Shown here: positions 1 through 6,824 of the stretch, in pieces
Position numbering within the stretch: position 1 is the stretch's first letter
Layout of the letters: each line of letters starts with the position of its first letter
Source of the DNA: Clostridia bacterium
Lineage (GTDB): Bacteria > Bacillota > Clostridia > Christensenellales > Aristaeellaceae
Assembly: GCA_017458865.1 (NCBI GenBank)
Contig: JAFSZW010000422.1
Span: forward strand, 1 to 11,635
Direction: 5' to 3'
Length of the DNA: 11,635 nucleotides
Position numbers and translations under genes: made by a program
The notes under the pieces: model-generated
Told to the model about the DNA's origin: nothing
Seen by the model: only the letters and a program-made list of their open reading frames with translations
The model's database searches: none

Positions 1-207
1 AACATGCTGCAGCCCTGTCCAATGCTGGAAAATCCAGAAAAGCTGCGTGAGATTGTTGCAAAATCCGGTGCAGATTCTACGGATATGCAGTCACCCGAAA
101 CAGCGGATCACCTGTGCGGCAAATGTGATGGATATGCAGCCAGCTGGGCACCAAAGGCAGAGGAATTGTGGAAGGCGAGCAGGAAACAGACCGAGGTGGT
201 ACATTGA
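1..207 (+). CDS. C-terminal fragment of a probable radical SAM protein (5' end outside the window)
   Basis: The frame is open from base 1 and ends at the TGA at 205-207, giving the last 68 residues of a protein that begins before the window. The visible tail has a CPMLENPEKLREIV stretch followed by a Cys-x-x-Cys pair (HLCGKCDGY) and a closing aromatic/Lys-rich helix (ASWAPKAEELW). From memory this resembles the C-terminal tail of a family of Bacillota radical SAM enzymes, where a 'PCP-(I/M)-x-(D/E)-(H/N)-P' segment and terminal cysteines follow the catalytic barrel. The CxxxCxxC cluster motif itself is not in the window, so the assignment rests only on the tail. The stop lies 23 bp before the metK start on the same strand, so the two genes could be co-transcribed; a SAM-consuming enzyme next to SAM synthetase would make sense. 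The substrate cannot be told. Confidence 0.6.
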   Translation, partial: NMLQPCPMLENPEKLREIVAKSGADSTDMQSPETADHLCGKCDGYAASWAPKAEELWKASRKQTEVVH

Positions 208-214
208 ACTGAGT

Positions 215-221
215 AAGGGGG
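215..221 (+). promoter_or_regulatory. Ribosome binding site of metK
   Basis: An AAGGGGG purine run lies 9 nt before the ATG at 231. This spacing favours the ATG at 231 over the in-frame TTG immediately before it at 228. No SAM riboswitch or promoter is visible in the 23 bp between the upstream gene and metK; if a SAM-sensing leader exists it must lie further upstream, outside the window. Confidence 0.6.
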
Positions 222-230
222 CATCTTTTG

Positions 231-1385
231 ATGAAAAAGAGCTGTTTTACCTCCGAGTCTGTGACCCGGGGACATCCGGATAAGGTTTGTGATCAGATCG
301 CGGACCGGATTCTGGATGAACTCCTAAGGCAGGATCCGGAATCTCATGTTGCCTGCGAGGTTACCTGCAGTACCGATCAGGTTCATATTTTTGGTGAGAT
401 TACATCAGATGCCGTGCTTAACTACGAGGAGATCGCCCGAAATGTGATTGCTCAAATCGGGTATACCGAAAAAGAACGGGGATTTGATGCGGAAACCTGT
501 GCTGTGCGGGTAAATCTGCATGAGCAATCCCCGGATATTGCCCGTGGTGTCTGTAAAAAGGGCGGGAAAGAATCCCTTGATCACGGTGCAGGCGATCAGG
601 GCATGATGTTTGGATATGCCTGCCGTCAGACGGATGCGCTGATGCCATTCCCGATTGAGACGGCACATGCACTGGCCAGGCGCCTTGAGCAGGTGCGAGA
701 GATGAGACTGCTTCCGTATCTGCTGCCAGATGGCAAAACGCAGGTGACGGTCGAATACGAGGGTGAGACTCCCATACGGATTGCTGCGGTTGTCGTATCT
801 GCTCAACACAGGGAGGATGTTGATATTGAACAACTGCGCGGTGATGTGACGACGCATGTGATCCTCCCAATACTGCCAGTCTCCATGGTGGACCAGAATA
901 CGGAAATCTTCATTAATCCGACAGGCCGCTTTGTAGAGGGCGGTCCGGCGGCTGATTCCGGTCTGACCGGGCGAAAGCTTATTGTGGATACTTATGGGGG
1001 CTATGCACGTCACGGAGGCGGTGCTTTTTCCGGCAAGGATGCCTCCAAGGTGGATCGCAGCGGTGCCTATATGGCACGGTATATGGCAAAGAATATAGTA
1101 GCTGCCGGCCTGGCGGACCGCTGCGAGGTTCAGCTGAGCTATGCTATTGGTCTTTCAGACCCAATGTCTGTCCGCATTGATACCTTTAATTCGGCACATG
1201 CTGATGAATCTGCCATCCTGGCACGGCTCAGTGCGCATGTGGATCCGCGTCCTGCAGCGATTATCCGGAAATTCAATCTGACTGCGCCCCAGTTTTCCAG
1301 AGTCGCATGCTACGGGCATTTCGGCACCAATGCCCTGGAACTACCATGGGAGCAGACGGATATTGCCAGAGCACTGCAAATGTGA
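231..1385 (+). CDS. metK: S-adenosylmethionine synthetase (methionine adenosyltransferase)
   Basis: MetK makes S-adenosylmethionine from ATP and methionine, releasing phosphate and pyrophosphate; it is a cytoplasmic homotetramer. The 384-residue product carries the family motifs in order: the N-terminal SESVT-x-GHPDK nucleotide/methionine site (residues 8-18), FDAETCAV (85-92), the GAGDQG signature (119-124), PDGKTQVTVEY (166-176), FINPTGRF (227-234), TGRKIIVDTYGG-type core (246-257) and the glycine-rich GGGAFSGKD loop (262-270), then YGHFG near the end (361-365). Length equals that of Escherichia coli MetK. The ATG at 231 is chosen because an AAGGGGG site precedes it by 9 nt and the protein then starts MKKSCFTSES, as in homologues. 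The residue before GHPDK is Arg where Glu or Ala is common, a mild variation. All key motifs are intact, so the gene should be functional. It converges on the minus-strand Wadjet operon. Confidence 0.97.
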   Translation: MKKSCFTSESVTRGHPDKVCDQIADRILDELLRQDPESHVACEVTCSTDQVHIFGEITSDAVLNYEEIARNVIAQIGYTEKERGFDAETCAVRVNLHEQSPDIARGVCKKGGKESLDHGAGDQGMMFGYACRQTDALMPFPIETAHALARRLEQVREMRLLPYLLPDGKTQVTVEYEGETPIRIAAVVVSAQHREDVDIEQLRGDVTTHVILPILPVSMVDQNTEIFINPTGRFVEGGPAADSGLTGRKLIVDTYGGYARHGGGAFSGKDASKVDRSGAYMARYMAKNIVAAGLADRCEVQLSYAIGLSDPMSVRIDTFNSAHADESAILARLSAHVDPRPAAIIRKFNLTAPQFSRVACYGHFGTNALELPWEQTDIARALQM

Positions 1386-1714
1386 CAGGATAAGCGGCAG
1401 GCTATCTGCCGGAACCAGGTGAAAACCTCGGATGATCATGGCAACCGAGGAGCGATTGTGGTACTTGGCCTCGAATCTCCGGGAACACTGCATACGAACT
1501 GAGCCTCGGTTTCGGAACGGCCAAAAGGATGTCTGATGATCCATTTCCAGTGGGCATGAAGCTTCGATTTGGTGGTAAATTTCAGTGTAATGGGATGGGA
1601 AGGAAAGAACGGTATTGGGTCGACCTTTAAAAGAATAACAGAATCCACGGCAATGGCCGTGGATTCTTGTAATTGCGTGGATTTACCGGGGTGGGGAAAT
1701 CGACAGGCAAAAGG
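1386..1714. other. Intergenic region between convergent metK and jetC, partly unexplained
   Basis: These 329 bp lie between two convergent genes. Just after metK is a small hairpin (CGGCAG at 1395-1400 with CTGCCG at 1406-1411) without a T-tract. Next, CCTCGG (1426-1431) can pair with CCGAGG (1445-1450), which could equally pair with a second CCTCGG at 1504-1509, giving mutually exclusive stems. A + strand frame stays open from 1436 to the TAA at 1628-1630 with protein-like composition in its last third (for example KLRFGGKFQCNG and KERYWVDL), but it has no ribosome site and its first ATG is at 1529. I do not recognise it; it may be a gene remnant or chance. The 3' end of the gap holds the terminator hairpin described separately. 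No tRNA or promoter was recognised. Confidence 0.4.
1640..1667 (-). terminator. Rho-independent terminator, probably for the jet operon (possibly bidirectional)
   Basis: A perfect 12-bp stem (AGAATCCACGGC at 1640-1651 with its complement at 1656-1667) closes on a 4-nt loop AATG. Read on the minus strand, the hairpin is followed by GTTATTCTTTT, a fair U-rich tail, and it sits 48 bp past the jetC stop. On the + strand the following bases (TGTAATTG) are less U-rich, but the hairpin could still help stop metK transcripts arriving from the left. Confidence 0.7.
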
Positions 1715-4700
1715 TCAGAATGGCATTTCAATCTGCTCGCCATAGGGATGGATGTCCATGTGGGTCAGGGAGACATCTGATTTGGAACCGGTTACGTGTG
1801 TGCTTTTCAGACGCCTTTCAGAGCCGAAACTGGAGGGAACCAGTTCAAGGATGTAGATGTTGTCGAACTGGTTCAGGATGGAATCGCCGTGGATGGCAGT
1901 GAAGCAGATGAGCTGGGTATTTGTTGTCTTTGAAAGATCCGTCATCGGTTTCAGCAGGTGGGCGGCGGTGGTCTGGGCAAAGGGGTTGTCCATCATCAGA
2001 ACCTTGCCCTCATGGCGGACGGCAAAAGGCTCGTTTTCATCATAGCGCATGAAATCGAGCAGGCAGGCGAGGATGACAAAGGATGACAGGAAACCTTCGC
2101 CGCCGGAGTTCCGAAGCGCCATCTCCCATGAGATCTGCCGTTCACGATTCTGCTCAATCTTGTACAGCTCAATGTGCAGGTTATGCAGGCCGATGACGTT
2201 GTCGACGAGTAAGCGGGTGGTAAGATGATTCCCGATGAAGTCATGGAAAGACTCACCGCGGTCCAGTAGCTCAATCCCGGTCCTGGTGATGTCTTCCATG
2301 AACTCGGCGACCTTGGTCCGGTATATGAGCTGGTTGTCGGAAAAGCTGGGCAGTGTCAGAAGCAGCATATTGATGTTCCTGCCGCGCACATTGATCTTGG
2401 AACACTTGTCAATTCCGCTCAGGTGCGTGTGGACCTTTTCGAGGTACTGGAACAGCATGGAGATGATACGCTCCCGTTCCTCCTCAACCACATCAATGGC
2501 AATCTGCACTTCCCTGAGTGTGATCTCAAGTGACTGGGAGATGACGGTCAGCTGGCGGTGGAACAGGTCAGGCGTATCGGTGAGTGACTGAAGCGTTGCA
2601 AAGTAGCTCCTGTACTCATCTGTCTGGAACACCTCTTCCTGAGCTGTCTGGCTCAGCTGACGGATCAGTCGGCTCTGCATCTCATGTTCCTGGGCGATGG
2701 CCTGGTCATGCGCGTTGATGAGCTGACCGGTCAGAGTCCGCATTTCCTGTCTGCCGAGGCTGCTGAGAGGCACAGCCCATTCTACCGGTGAGAGAACCTC
2801 TGCATACTGATATTTGGCCAGTGAGGTCAGGTTGGAGTCGACCATCTGTGCATAGTCGGTCAGCTTTTGAATGGAGGCCTGTGTTCCCGAGATTTCGTCT
2901 GCGAGCTCGGCCTTGCGTGCTTTAAAATCGATATCCGGGATGCTGCTGCGTTCTGTTGGCGCACTCATATGACAGGCTTTTTGAATCCCGTCCGTAATAT
3001 TCGCCATGCGCTCTTCAGTGCGCGCTGCCTCCATTTCAAGACTGCGGGTTTCCCGCTGGATGTCGGACAGTGTTTTCCGACAGAAGCGGAGGTTTGCATC
3101 CGCCTGATCTTCCACGGCGGAGCTGTACTGAACGGATGCCCAGTCATCTGCAGTAAGGCCGTATCTGACGGCAAGGTGGTCCAGATCCTCCTGGGAATGC
3201 TGGTGTCGCTGTCGGGCTTCCTGAGCCTCGGCCTCAAGCTCCTGCCAGTGCCTGGAAACGCCTTCTGTAATGGCTTTAAAGCGGGCTTTTACGCTGTTGA
3301 TATCCGCTGTAAGCGATGAATCGAGCGACTCGGGCGCAGGCACTTCGGTGTACGACTCATAGATGAGCATTTCTGCCTGATCCTGCCGCAACTGCACGGT
3401 GAGCTCGGCCTGCCGGCTCTGCAGCGTTGTGAGGAGGGTGGAAAGCAGATCGATCTGCTCGCCAAGTGAGGCCTTTTCAGTCTGAATCCGGCCGATTTCC
3501 TCTCTGGTTGACTGAAGGGAAGCTTTCTCAGTCAGATAGGCGGCATACTGCTCCATCAGGACACGCAGATCCGTCAGTTTCAGATTGTAGGTCTGGATCT
3601 GGCTTCGCCTCTTTGGGATTTCGGAAACCAGCGTGTCATGCAGTTGCCCAAGATGGACAACTTCTGCTTTTGACAGCTCAATCTTGTCCGTGACTTCCTG
3701 GAGCTGGACGCTGAGCTTGTCCATTGTCCGCTCGGATTTTTCAAGAGCCTCTTTTGTGACGGTGTGACCTTTTGCAGTGTTCAGCCGGACGACAGCATCC
3801 TGATGCGCACTTTTGAAGTGAGCAAGGCTGTCGTATTTCCGGCTCTTTTCAGTCTGCATGACGCTGAGCATTTCCTGAACCTTCGTTTCGCTCAGCAGTT
3901 CATGATTGAACAGCATGTAAAAGTGCGGAGGTTCTGAGGCGGCAGATGGCGTGCCGGCCTCGGCGAGCTCCTCGCGGAGGACGATGGGTATCGGCTGGGT
4001 GGTATATGCGCCGTTTTCATACTGAAGGAGACGCTGCCATTCTGCACCGGACAGCAGCAGTGCATATGGAAGGAAAGGCAGGCGATCCACGAGCGCGCGT
4101 TTTTCTGCCTCATCTGCACCATTTCGTTTGAGCCATTCCATGCCGTAGACAATGGGAATGCCAAGGGCATCGAACATGGCGATCTGTTCGTCCGTGAGTG
4201 GTGTGTTCTTGCCGGTGGCAAGGCGTCCGATCTGATCTTCCAGCCGGGCAATACCGGTGTTGAGGTCCTGGATGGACCGGTCCAGCTCTCCGACCTTCCC
4301 GGTGCATGTGCGGATAATCCTGGACAGGTCAAAGAGCGCGTCTTCGGGCAGGTCCAGATACTGCAGGATGATGCGGCGCTCTTCGAGCTCCTTGCTGTAT
4401 TGGGCGTGCTGCAACTCAGCTTTCGCAAGCTCACCATTCAGCTTTGCACTTTCAGCTTCGCAGTCGCGCAGATGCCGCCCCTCAAGATCCCGCATCCGGT
4501 CAGTTTCGGCCAGATCATGCTCGGACTTTGCTAGACTGCTCTCCTCCTCAGCAACGGTATCCAGAATGACCTTTTCATGCTGCTCAAGGGTGGGTGTATA
4601 GTGGTCCAGCATATTGCGGACCAGCCGGGTTCGCCACTTCTTTGAAAACCGGCTTTCCGCGTCCTCATATCCCTCAAGGCTTTTCTCAATCTGCCCCAGT

Positions 4701-6118
4701 ACCTGGTATAGATGCGCGGAGTCATGTGTCAGTTGCTCACGGTGCTGTTCCAGTTCACGCTGCTGTGAGGTGTTTGTTTCCATGCTGCTGCGGTTCTGTT
4801 CTATTGCGGACTGTGTGGCATCCAGTTTTTGCATAGCATCTGTCCGCAGGATGAACCCGAGATAATCCCGCTCAGGTATCAGGTCGGCCTGTTCCTGACG
4901 GCACACGTCAATGGACTGGATGATGCGTGCCAGGGCGAGCCTGTCGTCATTGACACGCATCTGCTGACGGGCGCATTCAAGAACATGCAGCGTGTTCTGC
5001 AGCTTTGCAAGTTCAGTTTCCTGTGCAGTCTGCCGGTGACTGAGCAGCTCCAGCTGTTCATCAAGGTCTGCCATTCGGTCTGCCTGCACATAGTAATCGG
5101 CAGAACGTTCTTCATAGTCGACCTGGTTCAGGTCGGACGCAAGGCGCGCCTCGGCTGCCTGCTGCACATCACACTGCGTGCGGGTATCATCCAGCAGGCG
5201 TTTGAGATCTGCAGAATAGGCGGCAATCCGATTGAGACGCTCTGCAACCTCACTGGTGGCGGATTCGTACTTTGTGACGGTTTCTGTGAGGGCAGCAGCT
5301 TCCTCATTGAATTTCAGGATGCTGTCACGGCTGCGGAGCTTGTCCATGTTCTCCCGGTACTGACGGACATGCTTTTCAACGGTATCCTGAAATCCGGCAA
5401 TCTGGTTGGTTTGCTGGTTCAGCTTGTCCTCAACAGCCGGCAGGAACCATTTGGTGATGAGCTCGGTTTCGTCCCGGCAGCTTGAAAAGAGTTTGGACAG
5501 GCCGGATTCTTCCTCATTGACACGCCGGATAATGGACTGCCATTCCTTGTACATGATGCCGTATGTCCCGAGTTTTTCGAAATACTGACGGGACTGGGCG
5601 CTGTTTGTGAGGTCATATGTGTTGAATGTACCGCGGCAGGTTTTCTTAAAATTGTTCATTTCCTCGCGGCATTCGGCGAAAGTACAGATGCGGATGCCAC
5701 TGCTCTCACGCTGGACGACAGGCATGTGGATGAGATCCTGCGGACAGGGCTTTTGGTACTCGCTGACATAGGCGAGCAATTCAAGCTCCTCATCGTTGTT
5801 TTCGTCTACCCGCTGGTTTCGCCGGACCATGAGACCGGTGAGCAGAAAGCCGGCATTCTGGTCGAGGACCCACTCCACCATGATGTGCGTCGGAATCCGG
5901 TCCGTAAAGTAGCTGGCAAAGGTCCGGTCCTTGACATTCCGGTATCGTTTCTGGACAAACAGAGACGTCAGCATCTGGATCAGCACGGATTTGCCGCCAC
6001 CGTTTTCAAGGTTTATGAGGGTGCTCTCGCCGTTCAGGTGCAGTGTTTCATCCCCGATATGAATGGAGCCGTAGTTGTATGTCAGATTGACAATCCGGAC
6101 GGCATTGATCTTACTCAT
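1715..6118 (-). CDS. jetC: Wadjet system SMC-like ATPase JetC (MukB-like)
   Basis: This is the motor of a Wadjet defence complex: an SMC-type ATPase that, with JetA and JetB, is expected to extrude DNA loops and present small circular DNA to JetD. The 1467-residue length and architecture fit. An N-terminal ATPase half-head carries Walker A LENGGGKS (about 37-44). Two very long coiled-coil arms (roughly 290-620 and 760-1270) flank a globular hinge-like segment (about 640-740, around GIPIVYGMEWL). The C-terminal half-head has the ABC signature NSGGEGF (1337-1343) and a Walker B KVLMMDNP (about 1372-1379). The residue after the Walker B Asp is Asn instead of the usual catalytic Glu. As I recall, MDNPF is common in the DUF6063-associated (type III) branch; this was not checked. 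The ATG at 6118 lies inside the end of jetB (8-bp overlap), with GGAGG 8 nt upstream. The gene is intact and is the last of the operon. Confidence 0.93.
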   Translation of the reverse strand: MSKINAVRIVNLTYNYGSIHIGDETLHLNGESTLINLENGGGKSVLIQMLTSLFVQKRYRNVKDRTFASYFTDRIPTHIMVEWVLDQNAGFLLTGLMVRRNQRVDENNDEELELLAYVSEYQKPCPQDLIHMPVVQRESSGIRICTFAECREEMNNFKKTCRGTFNTYDLTNSAQSRQYFEKLGTYGIMYKEWQSIIRRVNEEESGLSKLFSSCRDETELITKWFLPAVEDKLNQQTNQIAGFQDTVEKHVRQYRENMDKLRSRDSILKFNEEAAALTETVTKYESATSEVAERLNRIAAYSADLKRLLDDTRTQCDVQQAAEARLASDLNQVDYEERSADYYVQADRMADLDEQLELLSHRQTAQETELAKLQNTLHVLECARQQMRVNDDRLALARIIQSIDVCRQEQADLIPERDYLGFILRTDAMQKLDATQSAIEQNRSSMETNTSQQRELEQHREQLTHDSAHLYQVLGQIEKSLEGYEDAESRFSKKWRTRLVRNMLDHYTPTLEQHEKVILDTVAEEESSLAKSEHDLAETDRMRDLEGRHLRDCEAESAKLNGELAKAELQHAQYSKELEERRIILQYLDLPEDALFDLSRIIRTCTGKVGELDRSIQDLNTGIARLEDQIGRLATGKNTPLTDEQIAMFDALGIPIVYGMEWLKRNGADEAEKRALVDRLPFLPYALLLSGAEWQRLLQYENGAYTTQPIPIVLREELAEAGTPSAASEPPHFYMLFNHELLSETKVQEMLSVMQTEKSRKYDSLAHFKSAHQDAVVRLNTAKGHTVTKEALEKSERTMDKLSVQLQEVTDKIELSKAEVVHLGQLHDTLVSEIPKRRSQIQTYNLKLTDLRVLMEQYAAYLTEKASLQSTREEIGRIQTEKASLGEQIDLLSTLLTTLQSRQAELTVQLRQDQAEMLIYESYTEVPAPESLDSSLTADINSVKARFKAITEGVSRHWQELEAEAQEARQRHQHSQEDLDHLAVRYGLTADDWASVQYSSAVEDQADANLRFCRKTLSDIQRETRSLEMEAARTEERMANITDGIQKACHMSAPTERSSIPDIDFKARKAELADEISGTQASIQKLTDYAQMVDSNLTSLAKYQYAEVLSPVEWAVPLSSLGRQEMRTLTGQLINAHDQAIAQEHEMQSRLIRQLSQTAQEEVFQTDEYRSYFATLQSLTDTPDLFHRQLTVISQSLEITLREVQIAIDVVEEERERIISMLFQYLEKVHTHLSGIDKCSKINVRGRNINMLLLTLPSFSDNQLIYRTKVAEFMEDITRTGIELLDRGESFHDFIGNHLTTRLLVDNVIGLHNLHIELYKIEQNRERQISWEMALRNSGGEGFLSSFVILACLLDFMRYDENEPFAVRHEGKVLMMDNPFAQTTAAHLLKPMTDLSKTTNTQLICFTAIHGDSILNQFDNIYILELVPSSFGSERRLKSTHVTGSKSDVSLTHMDIHPYGEQIEMPF

Positions 6119-6824
6119 TTGGGTGTCCTCCCAGTACAGCGCTGACGTGTGCGTAGTTTGCCCGGTTCAGCAGATTCCAGTCCATGAAGTGGTCGAGTTT
6201 GCGTGTCGTTTTGATCATCTCATCCTGTTCAATGAACTGGATGAGGCCCTGTGCCTGCAGAAACCTCAGAATGCCCAGCAGAAAGCCCTCCTTGGTGGTC
6301 TTCTGCCGCCTTCCCGGATCGGAACGAAGCGCCTCCCAGCTTTCAGACATGTCGCTGTAAGCCAGGCCTTCCTCCGCCTGTGTCTCCTCATCCATGAGCT
6401 CCCTGCCCTCTTTCAGATGATCTGAAATGCGGTTCTGAAGTTCGCCGAAACGGATGTAGTCCCGCGTCTTGCTGGTGCTCCCCTGACCGTCATAGAACTC
6501 CACCAGCAGTACCAGGATGGCAAACTGTGCCAGGTAATAGTCCCGGTCCTTGGCATCCGATCTGCACAGTGCATGCTTGAGATCTGCCTTGGAATATCCG
6601 ATAAACCGGTTGTCATCCCCGGGAATCAGATAGATGACGTCACTGTAACGGGCAATATTGCAGCGAACTGCTTCGCCCTGAGCCGCGACGAGGGACTGGA
6701 CGGCCTCATTTTCCGTATAGGCGCGGTACAGCCTGGACTCATCTGATTCATGCAGTTCACGGAATTCAAGGAGGTGTGCAAAGATCTCCTGACTGGTTTT
6801 CACATCTTCAGACGTGTACGACAT
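6111..6824 (-). CDS. jetB: Wadjet protein JetB (MukE-like, DUF6063-type)
   Basis: JetB is the MukE-like accessory subunit that binds the kleisin JetA and helps close the SMC ring. The 237-residue product has no catalytic motif. Its C-terminal part looks like a winged-helix end: a helix (GFLLGILRFLQAQGL, 180-194), a short beta hairpin (IQFIEQDEMI), then KTTRKLDHFMDW (205-216), a pattern typical of MukE-like proteins. A preceding variable, acidic and polar linker (about 140-175) separates it from an all-helical N-terminal part that includes a hydrophobic helix YYLAQFAILVLLVEF (96-110). The assignment comes from this pattern, from the size, and from its place between jetA and jetC. The ATG at 6824 has a very strong AGGAGGAGGAG site and overlaps the end of jetA by 17 bp; the TAA overlaps the jetC start by 8 bp. 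DUF6063 membership is recalled, not searched. Confidence 0.85.
   Translation of the reverse strand: MSYTSEDVKTSQEIFAHLLEFRELHESDESRLYRAYTENEAVQSLVAAQGEAVRCNIARYSDVIYLIPGDDNRFIGYSKADLKHALCRSDAKDRDYYLAQFAILVLLVEFYDGQGSTSKTRDYIRFGELQNRISDHLKEGRELMDEETQAEEGLAYSDMSESWEALRSDPGRRQKTTKEGFLLGILRFLQAQGLIQFIEQDEMIKTTRKLDHFMDWNLLNRANYAHVSAVLGGHPNE
6127..6131 (-). promoter_or_regulatory. Ribosome binding site of jetC inside the end of jetB
   Basis: GGAGG on the minus strand lies 8 nt before the jetC ATG (6116-6118) and within the last codons of jetB. Together with the overlapping ATG and TAA, this implies translational coupling of jetC to jetB. Confidence 0.7.

Noticed and set aside
228..230. TTG at 228 as the metK start
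   Set aside because: The adjacent ATG at 231 has better spacing to AAGGGGG and gives the usual N-terminus.
405..1013. A 202-codon minus-strand frame antisense to metK
   Set aside because: metK motifs are unambiguous on the other strand. The antisense product shows no motif and is a shadow of codon bias.
4829..5485. A 218-codon + strand open frame antisense to jetC
   Set aside because: It lies wholly inside the coiled-coil coding part of jetC and has no ribosome site or recognisable domain. Long antisense frames are expected opposite a GC-moderate, codon-biased long gene.
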